From Deltaproteobacteria bacterium (GTDB taxonomy: Bacteria > Myxococcota_A > UBA9042), in NCBI GenBank assembly GCA_020632665.1, contig JACKFC010000021.1, positions 1-64,000 of the forward strand: a DNA stretch of 64,000 bases, written 5' to 3'. Below, in pieces: positions 24,692 to 35,100 of this stretch. The position numbers and the translations under genes were made by a program. Each line of letters starts with the position of its first letter. The stretch's first letter is position 1. The notes below the pieces were generated by a model. That model had not been told where the DNA came from and did no database searches. It saw only the letters and a program-made list of their open reading frames with translations.

Positions 24692-27526
24692 CTACCCCCC
24701 GGGGGTGATGTCACATTTCTTGCCACCCGGGCCGGTGAACGCGCCGTCGCCGTCGCCATCCCAGACGATCGGGTTGGTCACCACGCGCGGCACCTTCGCC
24801 GCGTTCATCGGCTCGAGGCCCTTCGGCATCGGCTGCTTGCCGAACGCGAGCACGACGATATGCGCGTCCTTGCCCTGCCAATCGGCCACCGGGACCTGCA
24901 CCGTCGTGTCGAGCTTGATGGCGCCGGTCGGGTCGGTCGCCGCGATCTCGAGCGCCGTATCGCAGTTGACCAGGACCAGCACGCGGGTCACGTCGATCTC
25001 GGGGATCGCCACCACCTTCAGCTTCAGCGTCAGCTTGCCCTCGACCGCGGCCGACTGCGGCGCCATCTCGCCCGGACCCTTGCCGGCGATCTCGACCCGC
25101 GCGAAGGCACCGGCGCTGACCTGGGTCTGGCCCTTCTTCACCGCGTCGATCAGCCAAGCGTCCTCGAAGGCGCCGAGGTCGTCATTCGGCACCCGGAAGA
25201 AGGTGCGCGGCGCCCCCGGCGAACCGAGGCCGTGGACGTCGGTCACGCCCAGCGCAGCGATCCGATAACCGGCGTTCCAGAAGCTCAGCCAATCCTCGAA
25301 GGTGCCGGTTCGCTCGGGCTTTTCCGGGTCGATGAAGATCGTCGTGTCGGAGCCGTTGAGCAGCTCGACCGCCTCGAAATCCCACGACCAGAGCGTCGCG
25401 CCGGCGGGCAGACCGACGGCGGTGGGGTCTTGCAGCGTCGGCGCCAGCTTCTCGCGGTCCCAGCCGATGACGCAGAGCCAGTTGCAGCCCTTGCGCGGGT
25501 GGTTCAGCGCGCGGAAGCCGGCGCCGCGGGCCTTCTCGGCGGCCCAGATCTGCTGCAGGTCCAAGCCGTGCCACTTCACCGGTGCGCCGCGGCGGTGGTT
25601 CGGATCCGGCGCGACCCCGACCATATTCGTATGCTCGGGCAGCGTCGCAGTGACCTCTTCGCCCGTCACCCCGCGGACCCAGGCGGCGACGCCGGAGGCC
25701 TGCCGCTCGGGCTCGCTGTCGACGATGATCTCGTGCTCGGAGTGGACGATGACCTCGAGCCCCTCGGCCGCCGCGTGCTGGTAGCGATCCTGCAACGGGA
25801 CCCGGCTGTCCGGGCTCGGCTGGCTGTGGACGTGGCCGTCGAAGGCCATCCAGCCCGCGGTGTCGACCACGCGCGGCAGCGTCACCGCGATCGGCGTCGT
25901 CTGCCCCGCCGTGATGGTCAAAGCGCCGCTCCAGGGGCGGTGGTGGTAGCCGCGCGTCACGACCAGCGTGTAGTCGCCCGGCGGGACCGGGACGCTGCCC
26001 TGGCCTCCGGTGGCGAAGAAGAGCCCCGTCTCGCCGCCGCTCGCGTCGTAGAGCGTCAGCCGCGCCGGGATCGCCTTGCCCTGCTCGTCTTTGACCTCGT
26101 GGCCCAACGCGCCGGCCGGACCGAGCAGCAGGTCGACGCCGCTGGCGGCTCCCTCGCCTGCGGGCGGCAGGATCGGCTCAGCCAGGGCGCGCCCCGGCGC
26201 CACGGCGCGGATGCGGAGGTCGCCGGCCTTGCCGACCAGCGGCAGGCGGAGCGTGTAGCTGCCGTCGCTGGCGGTGTGGGTCGTCAGCAGGAGCGCGAAG
26301 CTGCCGTCGTTGCGCTTGCGCTCGACCACGACGCGGGCGTCGGCGATCCCGGCGCCACTGCCGGCGGCCTCGCCCTTCTCCCGGACCACGCCGGAGATGT
26401 CGCGCCCGGTCCAGCTCTTGCCGCCGATGCTCAGGCCCTCCAGCGTGGCCACCGCGGTGTCGCTGTCGCCGCGGCCGACGCCGATCCAGAAGGTCCGCAT
26501 GTCGCTGTCGCCGGCCGGGTCGCCTTCGGGCCCGAGGCGCAGCGGCTCGGCCAGCTGGTCCACCGGCAGCAACGCGTCGACGCCGGCGAAATGCGCCGTC
26601 GCCAGGTTGCTCGCGTCGACCGCGATGACCACCGCGCCTTCCGCCGCGCTGCCGGCGACCCACGGCAGGCCCGTCGCCAGCTTCATCCCGCCGAGCGAGA
26701 GCGTGCTCGCCGACCAGAGCTGCTGCTCGACCGAGTCGTCCATGAAGCTCGCCGCGCCGAGGTTCAGCTCCTTGGCGTCGGCTTCGGTGTTGATCGCGAC
26801 CAGGTCGACGCGGATCGCGGCGCGGTCGGGCGCGAGCGTGTAGTCCAGCGCCAACTTCACCCCGAGCGGGCCGCTGCGCGGCTTGGGCTTGCCGCCGAGG
26901 AAGGCGTTCTTCACCAGCTCGAGCTCGACCAGCCAGAACCAATCGTCCTGCCCCCAGACGCGCAGCTTCGCCGGGCCGCCGTCGCTGCCGTCGGCCAGCA
27001 CCTCGGCCGAGACGCCGCGGAACGACCGCAGCGTCGAGTGCGGGATGCTGGCGATGTCGAGCGCGCCGATCAGGAAGGGCAGCTCGCCGAAGCGCTCCGG
27101 CGCCGCCTGGCTGCAGCCGTCCACGGCCACCGCGTCGACCAACAAGCCGCCGTAATAGGCGTAGGTATGCTCGTTCTCGGTCGGCGCCTTGATGACGAAG
27201 GCCGCCTTGTCGTTGGCCAGCAGCCAATCGCCCTTCGCCGCCAGCGACGCCGGGCCCTCGAAGCGCTCGCTGTCCGACTGCAGCTGCCGCACCAGCGCGC
27301 GCCCGGCCACGGGACAACCCTGCGCGAAGGCCGGGCTCTTCGGCCCAGAGGTCGTGTCGCTCGTGACGTCGCCCGCCGCGTCGGCGTCGCCCGTGGCGCT
27401 GCCGTCTGCCGTGGCGTCGAGCTGCGTCGAGGCGTCTGCGGTGCCCTTGTCGTCGCCCTCGCCGTCGTCGCTGCAGCCCAGAAAAAGGCCGAGCGCAGCC
27501 ACCAGCAGCCAGCGCCGGGTTACCAT
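24692..27526 (-). CDS. CehA/McbA-type PHP metallohydrolase lipoprotein
   Basis: A 944-residue lipoprotein (lipobox LFLGC, Cys18) with an acidic D/A-rich linker to about residue 60. A beta-rich middle, including a carboxypeptidase-regulatory-like repeat (ISGVVREKG...GSYTLRLPL) and a second similar unit, precedes a PHP-superfamily hydrolase domain. Its metal ligands are seen in FDGHVHSQPSPDS and VIVHSEHEIIV, followed by LNHPRKGC and VTDVHGLG. This layout matches the CehA/McbA phosphoesterase-like group. The substrate is not known. It starts inside the end of the sialidase-like lipoprotein gene (7-bp overlap), so the two are co-translated. No strong SD site precedes it, which is consistent with coupling. 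Confidence 0.8.
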   Translation of the reverse strand: MVTRRWLLVAALGLFLGCSDDGEGDDKGTADASTQLDATADGSATGDADAAGDVTSDTTSGPKSPAFAQGCPVAGRALVRQLQSDSERFEGPASLAAKGDWLLANDKAAFVIKAPTENEHTYAYYGGLLVDAVAVDGCSQAAPERFGELPFLIGALDIASIPHSTLRSFRGVSAEVLADGSDGGPAKLRVWGQDDWFWLVELELVKNAFLGGKPKPRSGPLGVKLALDYTLAPDRAAIRVDLVAINTEADAKELNLGAASFMDDSVEQQLWSASTLSLGGMKLATGLPWVAGSAAEGAVVIAVDASNLATAHFAGVDALLPVDQLAEPLRLGPEGDPAGDSDMRTFWIGVGRGDSDTAVATLEGLSIGGKSWTGRDISGVVREKGEAAGSGAGIADARVVVERKRNDGSFALLLTTHTASDGSYTLRLPLVGKAGDLRIRAVAPGRALAEPILPPAGEGAASGVDLLLGPAGALGHEVKDEQGKAIPARLTLYDASGGETGLFFATGGQGSVPVPPGDYTLVVTRGYHHRPWSGALTITAGQTTPIAVTLPRVVDTAGWMAFDGHVHSQPSPDSRVPLQDRYQHAAAEGLEVIVHSEHEIIVDSEPERQASGVAAWVRGVTGEEVTATLPEHTNMVGVAPDPNHRRGAPVKWHGLDLQQIWAAEKARGAGFRALNHPRKGCNWLCVIGWDREKLAPTLQDPTAVGLPAGATLWSWDFEAVELLNGSDTTIFIDPEKPERTGTFEDWLSFWNAGYRIAALGVTDVHGLGSPGAPRTFFRVPNDDLGAFEDAWLIDAVKKGQTQVSAGAFARVEIAGKGPGEMAPQSAAVEGKLTLKLKVVAIPEIDVTRVLVLVNCDTALEIAATDPTGAIKLDTTVQVPVADWQGKDAHIVVLAFGKQPMPKGLEPMNAAKVPRVVTNPIVWDGDGDGAFTGPGGKKCDITPGG

Positions 27527-29250
27527 TTGAGGTACGCCGTGCCGATGTCGAAGTTGCTGTTCTTGGTGCTGTCCCGCCACGCGACGCCGATGACGCAGCC
27601 CTTGTCGACCGCGATCGCCGGGTTCATCTCGTCCTCGGCGAGGTCGCTGGCCACGGCCTCGTTCTTGCTCCAGGTCAGGCCGCCGTCGGTCGAGCGCGCG
27701 ATGTAGACGTCGTAGCTCTTCTTGCTGCGGAAGTCCTGCCAGACGGCGTAGACCGCGCCCTTGCAGCCGGCGCCGAAGCCCACCGCCATCGACGGGTCTT
27801 GTTGGTAGCGGGCGTCGTTGTCGTTGACCTGCACGTCGGCGCCCCAGGTCAGGCCGTCGGCCGAGGAGTCGGCGAAGACGTCGTTCTCGTTGCCGCTCTT
27901 CTGCTTGCGCTCGTCGCTCCACATGACCACGACGCGATCGTCCGGGGTCACGACCAGGAAGGTCGCCTTGCCGACGTTGGCCTTGCCCTTGACGTCGTTG
28001 ATCTGCACGCCGGGGGTCCAGGTCTTGCCGCCGTCGGTCGATTTGCTGGTGAAGATATCGCCGTCGAAGGTCTGCCAGGCGTAGTAGAGGTTGCCCTTGC
28101 TGTCCTCGCCGATGGCGACCTGGTCGTCCTGCGCGTCGGTGTCGGCCAGCGGCACGCCGGCGGTGAATTTGCCGGTGTTGAGCAGGTCGGTCGAGGTCGC
28201 GAAGTAGGGGTCGTATTGCTTCTTGGTCGGGTGGTGGCCGCGCCACGCGGCGTGGACCTTGCCGGGCTCGGAGACCCACAGCGCCGGGTCCTGGCCGTTG
28301 GTGCTGGTGCTGACGACCTCGAGCGGCAGGCTGAAGTCCTTGCCCGTCGTCGACCACGCCAGGGAGATCTCCGCGTTCTTGGTCTGCGACTCCCAGACGG
28401 CGTAGAAGTTGCCGGCCTTGTCCGAGACGACCGCGATCCCGCCCCAATAGTAGACGTCGCCCGGCGTCTTGTTCACCTGCAGCGGTCCCACCGTCGACTT
28501 GCAGCTGGTCGGCGACTCCCAGGTCAGCATCAAATCGCCGCCCTTCTGCACCCAGCTGACGTAGAACTGCCCGTCGCGCGCCGGGCTGATGTACGGGTTC
28601 ACCGTGCCGTCGGTGTTGCTGTTGACGAACTTCTTGCAGCCCAGCGGCGTGTAGGGCCCCCAGGTCGGCGTCCCGCCGGCGTCGGTGGTCGTCGAGTCGG
28701 TGGTCGCGTCGGCCGTCGCGTCGGTGGTCGCCGTGTCGGTGGTCGCGTCGGCCACGGCGGTGTCGGTCACGGCCGTATCGGTCACGGCCGTATCGGTCAC
28801 GGCCGTATCGGTCACGGCGGTGTCGGTCACCGTCGTATCGGTCACGTTCGTATCGGTCACGTTCGTATCGGCCACGGCGGTGTCGGTCACGGCGGTGTCG
28901 GTCACGGCCGTATCGGTCACGGTGCTGTCGCCGGTGCTGTCGCCGGTGCTGTCGCCGCCGCTGCCGCTGTCGCTGCCACTGTCGCTGCCGCTGTCGCCGC
29001 CGCTGTCGCCGGCGCTGCCGCTGTCGCTGTCGCCGGCACTGTCGCTCCCGCCGCTATCCCCGCCGCCACCACCGGCATCGAAGATCGCCGCGTCGAAGCC
29101 TCCAGAGCTATCCGGCAAGGTCAACCCGCCGCCACCGCTGCTGCCGCTGTCGCTGCACCCAGCCATCGCCGCCAACGCCGCTATCGCCGCCACCGCGACC
29201 CACGCGCTCCACGTGAAACGTCCCGAACCTGCCGTCGTCTTCGCTCGCAT
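27520..29250 (-). CDS. Sialidase/BNR-propeller lipoprotein with VTDT repeat linker
   Basis: A 576-residue lipoprotein (lipobox AMAGC, Cys32). Residues about 35-110 are Gly/Ser/Asp-rich. Next comes a run of about a dozen VTDTA-type pentapeptides, then a six-bladed-propeller-like domain to the end with BNR/Asp-box hallmarks such as STDGGKTWTPG and STDGGLTWSKN. It lacks the catalytic RIP and Tyr/Glu set that I could pick out for a true sialidase, so binding or scaffolding is as likely as catalysis. The ATG at 29250 has GGAGGCGAGG before it; a GTG five codons upstream is the alternative. It is co-translated with the PHP-domain lipoprotein. Confidence 0.75.
   Translation of the reverse strand: MRAKTTAGSGRFTWSAWVAVAAIAALAAMAGCSDSGSSGGGGLTLPDSSGGFDAAIFDAGGGGGDSGGSDSAGDSDSGSAGDSGGDSGSDSGSDSGSGGDSTGDSTGDSTVTDTAVTDTAVTDTAVADTNVTDTNVTDTTVTDTAVTDTAVTDTAVTDTAVTDTAVADATTDTATTDATADATTDSTTTDAGGTPTWGPYTPLGCKKFVNSNTDGTVNPYISPARDGQFYVSWVQKGGDLMLTWESPTSCKSTVGPLQVNKTPGDVYYWGGIAVVSDKAGNFYAVWESQTKNAEISLAWSTTGKDFSLPLEVVSTSTNGQDPALWVSEPGKVHAAWRGHHPTKKQYDPYFATSTDLLNTGKFTAGVPLADTDAQDDQVAIGEDSKGNLYYAWQTFDGDIFTSKSTDGGKTWTPGVQINDVKGKANVGKATFLVVTPDDRVVVMWSDERKQKSGNENDVFADSSADGLTWGADVQVNDNDARYQQDPSMAVGFGAGCKGAVYAVWQDFRSKKSYDVYIARSTDGGLTWSKNEAVASDLAEDEMNPAIAVDKGCVIGVAWRDSTKNSNFDIGTAYLKW
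28747..28921 (-). repeat. 15-bp tandem repeat (VTDTA codons)
   Basis: About 11-12 copies of a 15-bp unit (GTATCGGTCACGGCC and variants) encode the VTDTA stalk of the sialidase-like lipoprotein. Third-position variation between copies is small, so slippage-driven length change is plausible. A shorter 12-bp unit (GDST) continues to about 28955. Confidence 0.85.
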
Positions 29251-29322
29251 CCTCGCCTCCGTCACCGAATCGTCACGCGACGATCGCGATGCCGGGCGCT
29301 GCGGTCAAGCCGAAGCCTGCAA

Positions 29323-30015
29323 TCAGGGCGCCGGCAGCGGCGGAGGCGGGGCCTGTTCGCCCTTCTCGTCGCTCTGCGGGCCGCGCAGCGCCTTGGCGAG
29401 GTCCGCCACGTCGGCGCGCCAGCGCTCCAGGGCATCGGAAAACGCGCTGGCCTGCGTGTTGGCGTTCGGGTGCTTGGCGAACGACTCGAGCTTCTTGGCC
29501 GCATCGACGCCGGAGCCGGCGACCCGTGCGAGCTCACGGAAGAGCTGCGCCGGCGGACCCGCGAGCGCTTTCTGGCTGGCGAGGCCGCTCCACGTGGTCG
29601 CCAGCATCCCCAGGTTCTTGCCGATATCGCGGGCGACGACGGCGGTGTCTTCGGTCGGCATGCCGCCCTTGTGCATCGCTTGGCCGGCGGCGCCGAGGGC
29701 GTACATCGAGTGCAGCAGCGTGGTGAAGGCGCCCTCGATGACGCCCATCATCATCGCACCGGCGAGGTCCGAGGGCTCACCGCGGCGGCTGGCGCCGGCC
29801 ATCTCGGTGCGCAGGCCCGACAAGATCGCCGCGCCGCTGCAGGCGCCGCCGGGCGTCGCCGCGCCCGCGTTCGCGGTGCCCGAGCCTTTGGCCGGGGCCT
29901 TGGTGGAGGCGGCTTTGGCCTTGCCCTTCTTCGAGGCGGCGAGGGCCGGCGCGCCGGCCAACACGAGAGCGATGCCGAGGATGGCGATGGGCGACGACGT
30001 GACGCGAGGGAACAT
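29323..30015 (-). CDS. Secreted hypothetical protein
   Basis: A 230-residue exported protein with a clear signal peptide ending at ALA-A (about residue 26), then a Lys/Ala-rich stretch to about 45. The rest is mostly helical (GMLATTWSGLASQKALAG, then FRELARVAGSG) and ends in a Pro-rich tail. I do not recognise it. The gene stands alone between the minus-strand sialidase-like lipoprotein gene downstream and a divergent plus-strand gene 101 bp upstream. GGGAGG precedes the ATG. Confidence 0.65.
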   Translation of the reverse strand: MFPRVTSSPIAILGIALVLAGAPALAASKKGKAKAASTKAPAKGSGTANAGAATPGGACSGAAILSGLRTEMAGASRRGEPSDLAGAMMMGVIEGAFTTLLHSMYALGAAGQAMHKGGMPTEDTAVVARDIGKNLGMLATTWSGLASQKALAGPPAQLFRELARVAGSGVDAAKKLESFAKHPNANTQASAFSDALERWRADVADLAKALRGPQSDEKGEQAPPPPLPAP

Positions 30016-30116
30016 GGAGCCTCCCGGGGTTGCTGCGCTCAGGCTAGCCGGCAGCGAGATCCACCGCTACCGTCGAGCCGCACCCACGTCGGCACAACGC
30101 CCGGAGGCTCGATTTC

Positions 30117-30947
30117 ATGCGCCAGCAACCCGTCTTTCAGCTTCCCAGCGTCGCCATCGCCCTCGGACTCGCGCTCACGCCCGCGTTCGCGGCCTGCGGC
30201 GGCGCCCAGCCTGCGCCCGCTGCCCCTGCTGCTGCCCCTGCTGCTGCTGCCCCTGCTGCCGACCCCGCCGCAGACCCCATCGCCGCCGCCGTCGCCCACC
30301 CCGACCGCTGGGGCGAGGACCGCGCCCGCGACGCCGATCGCAAGCCGGCAGAGGTCCTGCGCTTCTTCGGCCTCGCCAGCGGCCAGAAGGTCGCCGAGAT
30401 GATGGCCGGGCGTGGCTACTACGCCGAACTGCTCTCCCGCGTGGTCGGCCCGCAGGGTCGGGTCTACGTGCAGAACAACGCCTTCGTCCTGCAGAAATTC
30501 GCCGCGGCGCCGCTGGCCGAGCGGCTCGGGCGCGGCGGCTTCGGCAACGTCGTCCGCCTCGACAACGAGCTCGAAGCGCCCGGCCTGCCCACCGGCGAGC
30601 TCGACGCGGTGCTGATGATCCTCTTCTATCACGACACCTTCTGGATGCAGGCCGATCGCCCGAAGATGTTGGCCGCGATCTTTGCCTCGCTGCGTCCCGG
30701 CGGCGTCTTCGGTGTCGTCGATCACCGCGCGGCGAAGGGCCACGCGGCGGACGACGTCAAGACGCTGCACCGGATCGAGGAGGACGTCGTCGTGCGTGAG
30801 ATCACCGCCGCCGGCTTCGTCCTCGACGGCCGCAGCGACGTCCTCGCGCACTCCGCAGACGACGGCAGCAAGAGCGTCTTCGACCCCGCGATCCGTGGCC
30901 GCACCGACCGCTTCGTGCTGCGCTTCCGCAAGCCTGCGCGGCCCTGA
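30117..30947 (+). CDS. Methyltransferase-like lipoprotein
   Basis: A 276-residue protein that combines an export signal (TPAFAAC, probable lipid Cys27) and an Ala/Pro-rich linker with a class I SAM-methyltransferase-like fold. The glycine segment VAEMMAGRGYYAELLSRVVG (about 102-121) takes the place of the SAM-binding motif I. LILFYHDTFWM and SLRPGGVFGVVDHR are the usual later strands. It resembles the 'predicted methyltransferase' COG4798 group, whose members also carry signal peptides. SAM is normally absent from the periplasm, so the real role may not be methylation. GGAGG lies upstream of the ATG. Confidence 0.72.
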   Translation: MRQQPVFQLPSVAIALGLALTPAFAACGGAQPAPAAPAAAPAAAAPAADPAADPIAAAVAHPDRWGEDRARDADRKPAEVLRFFGLASGQKVAEMMAGRGYYAELLSRVVGPQGRVYVQNNAFVLQKFAAAPLAERLGRGGFGNVVRLDNELEAPGLPTGELDAVLMILFYHDTFWMQADRPKMLAAIFASLRPGGVFGVVDHRAAKGHAADDVKTLHRIEEDVVVREITAAGFVLDGRSDVLAHSADDGSKSVFDPAIRGRTDRFVLRFRKPARP

Positions 30948-30983
30948 CACAACCTGACCTATCCCCCTGCCATACGACCACCC

Positions 30984-32195
30984 ATGCGAATTCTCCACAC
31001 CTCAGATTGGCATATCGGCAAGCTCTTCGAGGGGCATCACCTCACCGAAGACCAGGCCTTCACCCTCGACGGCTTCGTCGCCTTGGCGGAGGAGCTGCGG
31101 CCGGACGTGATCGTCATCGCCGGCGACCTCTACGACCGCGCGGTCCCGCCCCCGGAAGCGGTGGAGCTGCTCGACCGGACGCTGCGTCGGCTGGTGTTGC
31201 AGCTGAAGCTGCCGACCGTCGCCATCGCCGGCAACCACGACAGCGCCGAGCGGATCGGCTTCGGCAGCGCGCTGCTCGAGTCGGCGGGCCTGCTCTTGGC
31301 GGGCGATCCGATCGGCCGCCGCAGCCTCACGCTGCGCGACGAGCACGGCGAGGTCGACATCGTGCCGATCCCCTTCGCCACGCCCGAGGCGCTGCGCTCT
31401 GCGCTCCGTGGCGCCGACGCCGACGCTGACGTGCAGGGCTTCGCCGCGGCGATGCAGCGGCAGGTCCAGGCGGTGACGGCCGGGCCGCCGAGCGGGCGAC
31501 GCCGGGTCGCGGTGGCGCATGCCTTCGTCAAGGGCGGCTCGACCTCGGAGTCCGAGCGTGCGCTGCAGGTCGGCGGAACGGGCGATGTGCCGGCGGAGGC
31601 GTTCGACGGCATCGACGGCGCAGCTGGGTTCGACTACGTGGCGCTCGGCCACCTGCACCGGCCGCAGCAGGTCGACGCTGCGCGGCGCGGGCTCTCGATG
31701 CGTTACTCCGGCTCGCTGCTGCCCTACAGCTTCTCCGAGATCGACCACGAGAAGTCGGTCTCGCTGGTGACCCTCGGCGCTCCCGGCGCGTTCGGCGCGC
31801 GCTGCGAGCTGGCGATCGAGACCTTCGCGCTGCCGCAGCGGCGGCGGATGCGCAAGATCGAGGGGACCCTCGACGCCTTGCTCGACGCGGGGCAGCAGGA
31901 GAGCGAGTCCGCGCGGCAGGACTATGTCTGGGCGGCGCTGACCGACGACGGCTTGGTGCACGATGCGATGCCGCGGCTGCGGCGGGTCTACCCGAACGCG
32001 GTGAAGATCTCCCGGCCGGTCTGGGAGGCGGCGGCCGTCCAATCCGAGCGCCGTGACCACCGCAAGGTCGATCCGGTCGAGATCTTCTCCGACTTCTGGG
32101 CGGCGCTCGGCCACACCGAGGGCTTGGACGACGCGCGGCGGGAGGTCGTCACGCAGGCCGTGCAGCAGGCCATGGGCAAGGAGGTGGCGCGATGA
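30984..32195 (+). CDS. sbcD: Exonuclease subunit SbcD
   Basis: A 403-residue nuclease of the Mre11 family. The calcineurin-type metal motifs are visible: HTSDWHIGK (Asp8, His10), AGDLYDRAVPP, AGNHDSAER and LGHLHRPQQ. With SbcC it forms the SbcCD complex, which trims hairpins and protein-blocked DNA ends in the cytoplasm. The length is normal. The stop overlaps the sbcC start by ATGA. The upstream start context is weak but the N-terminus is exactly the family's MRILHTSDWH. Confidence 0.95.
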   Translation: MRILHTSDWHIGKLFEGHHLTEDQAFTLDGFVALAEELRPDVIVIAGDLYDRAVPPPEAVELLDRTLRRLVLQLKLPTVAIAGNHDSAERIGFGSALLESAGLLLAGDPIGRRSLTLRDEHGEVDIVPIPFATPEALRSALRGADADADVQGFAAAMQRQVQAVTAGPPSGRRRVAVAHAFVKGGSTSESERALQVGGTGDVPAEAFDGIDGAAGFDYVALGHLHRPQQVDAARRGLSMRYSGSLLPYSFSEIDHEKSVSLVTLGAPGAFGARCELAIETFALPQRRRMRKIEGTLDALLDAGQQESESARQDYVWAALTDDGLVHDAMPRLRRVYPNAVKISRPVWEAAAVQSERRDHRKVDPVEIFSDFWAALGHTEGLDDARREVVTQAVQQAMGKEVAR

Positions 32196-35100
32196 AGCCG
32201 CTTCGCTTGGTCCTGCAGGCCTTCGGCCCCTACGCGGGCACCACCGAGCTCGACCTCCGTCCGCTCGACGGCCAACCGCTCTTCCTCATCCACGGCCCGA
32301 CCGGCGGCGGCAAGACGGCGCTGCTCGACGCGATGTGCTTCGCCCTCTTCGGCACGACCTCCGGCGCCGAGCGGACCGGCAGCGACCTGCGCAGCGCCTT
32401 CGCCGCGCCGGAGGTCTTGACCCGGGTCACCTTCGATTTCGCCCATGGCAGCCGCCGGCTGCGTGTGGTCCGCGAGCCGCAGCAGGAGCGGCCGAAGAGC
32501 CGCGGCGAGGGGATGACCAACCACAGCGCGACGGCGTGGCTCTGGGATCGCAGCGCGGTCGATCCGGCCGACGACGCGGCCGAAGGGGTCTTGTTGGCCG
32601 AGAAGGTCAGCGCCGTCGGTGAGGAGGTGACCCGGATCTTGGGCTTCTCCGACGCGCAATTCCGCCAGATCGTGGTCTTGCCGCAGGGCCGGTTCCGTGA
32701 GTTCCTGACCGCGAAATCCGACGAGAAGCAGCAGATCCTCGAGGCGCTCTTCGACACCACGCTCTACAAGCGGATCGAGGACCTGCTCAGCCGGCGCGAG
32801 CTCGACCTCACTCACGCCCTTCGCGACGACTTGGCCAAGCTCGCGGGCATCCTCGAAGGCGTCGGCGTCAGCGACCAGCCGATGCTGCAGCAGGCGTTGC
32901 AGCAGGCGGCCGAGGCGTTGCTGACGCAGGAGGACGCGCAACCCGCCCTGCAGGCGGCGGCCAACGCCGCAGCGGTCGCCCACCAGGCCGCCGTCGAAGG
33001 CAATCGCTTGGTCGAGGCGCACGAGCGCGCGGTGGAGCAGCACGCCCGGCTCGCGCAGGCCAGCGCTGCGATCGACCAGCTCCGCGCGCGCCTCGTGGTG
33101 GCGGGCAAGGCGCGCGCGTTGCCGGCGTTGCAGCAGACGCAGCAGGAGCGGACGCGGCTCGCCCGCCGGGCCGCCGAGTCGGCCGAACAGGCCCAGCGTC
33201 GGCTGGCCGACGCCACAGAAGCCGAGAGCCAGGCCCGCAGCCGCCTCGCGACCGAGCAATCCGCCGAGCGGGAGCAGGCCCGTGCCGACGCCGTGCGCCA
33301 GGTGCACGAACTCGAGGCCCTGCAGCAGCCGGTCAGCGCGTTGGCCGGGTTGGTGGCCGCGTCGAACGAGGCCGCTGCTCAGCGAGAGCAGGCGGCGCGT
33401 CGGAAGCAGGAGGCGGTCGCCGCCGTCGAGGGATTGGAGCAGCGCGAGGCCACGCTCGCGGCGAAGCACGGTGAGCTGCAGGACGCGGCGGCGGCGCACG
33501 AGCGGTCCAAGGCGGCCGTGGAGCGCGCCCAGCAGCGCTTGGACCGGGCGATGGCGCGCGATACGGCGCGCGGCGCGGCGTCGCAGCACGAACGCGAGGC
33601 CGAGGAGGCGGCGGCCCGGGTCGAGAAGCAGGAAGAGGCGGCAGATGCAGCCCGCCGCGCTGAGAAGTCGCTGCGCGTGCGCTGGCACACCGGCCAGGCG
33701 GCGATCCTCGCGCGCGAGCTGGAAGATGGCCTGCCCTGTGCGGTCTGTGGCAGCGTCGAGCACCCCTCGCCGGCGCAGGCGCCCGAAGATCTGCCGACGC
33801 CGGAGGCGCTCGAGGCCGCCGAGCGGGTGGTCGCAGAGTCGGAGCGGCTGCTCGCGCAGCTGCGGACCCAGCACGTGCGGTTGACCGACATGGCCAGCGG
33901 CTGCAGCACCAAGGCGGCGGAGATCGCTGCCGAGCTCGGCGACGACGGCGAACTCCCCTTCGACCGCTTCCGCCAAGCGCACGCCTCCGCCAAAGAAGAG
34001 CTGAAGGCCTGCGCCGCGCGGGCTGCAGAGGCCACGACGGTAGGCACCGCGTTGCAGCAGGTCCGCGCCGCGCTCCCCGCCGGCCGCGCCGAGCGCGACG
34101 CGGCGCAGCAGGCGACCGCCTCCGCAGAGCAACAGGCCGCGCTGGCGCAAGCGGCGGCCGAGCAGGCCCTGCAGCGGGTCCCCGAAGCGCTGCGGCCGGC
34201 CGGCGCGTGGCAGCGCGCCGTGGCCGAGGCCAGGACGCGGCGAGATCAGGCGCACGGTGCGCTGCAGCAGGCGCAGGACGCGGCCTCGACCGCGGCGCAG
34301 GCGCTGGCGCAGGCAAGCGAGGCGGCCCGGGCGGCTCTCGCACAGCGCACCGAACGCGCGGCCGAGGCCGACGCGGCGGCCTCGAGCTTCGATGCGGAGC
34401 GCGCCAACGCTGGCCTGCAGGACGACGCCGCGCTGGCGCAGGCCCTCGCCGACCTCGCCGCCGAGGCGTCGCTGCAGGAGAAAGTGCGCCGGCACGACGC
34501 CGAGTTGGCCGAGGCCAAGGGCGCGGTCGCGGCGACGGAAGCGGCACGCGGAGATCGCCAAGCGGTCGCCTTGGACGCTCTGGCGGATGCTGTGCGTGAC
34601 GCCGAGGCCGCGCGTTCGCGGGGCGAGGCCGCGGTGGCCAGCGCGCGGTCGCGGCGCGAGCAGCTCGCCGACGCCAAGCGGCGTCACGACGCGCTGGCCG
34701 AGCAGATCGCCGAGACGCGCGCGACCTACGCCATGGTCGCCGACGTGGCGCGGGCCGCCAAGGGACAGAACGGCCTGCGCATCTCGTTGCAGCGCTTCGT
34801 CCTCGCGGCCTTGCTCGACGACGTCTTGCGCTACGCCTCCGAGCGCCTCGGCAAGATGAGCAGCGGACGGTACCGCTTGGTGCGGCGCGAGGACGCGGCG
34901 AACAAGGTCTCGGCCGGAGGGCTCGATCTGCTGGTCGAGGACGCCTACAGCGGCGACAGCCGCTCGGTCGCGACGCTCTCCGGTGGCGAGAGCTTCATGG
35001 CGGCGCTGGCGCTCTCGTTGGGGCTCTCCGACGTCGTCCAGGCGCTCTCGGGCGGGGTGCGGATCGACGCGCTCTTCGTCGACGAAGGCTTCGGCACGCT

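Noticed and set aside
28747..28955. CRISPR-like array
   Set aside because: The repeats are adjacent 15-bp units inside a coding frame with no spacers.
27520..29250. Active sialidase
   Set aside because: Asp-box repeats are visible, but I could not find the Arg triad, Tyr and Glu of a catalytic site.
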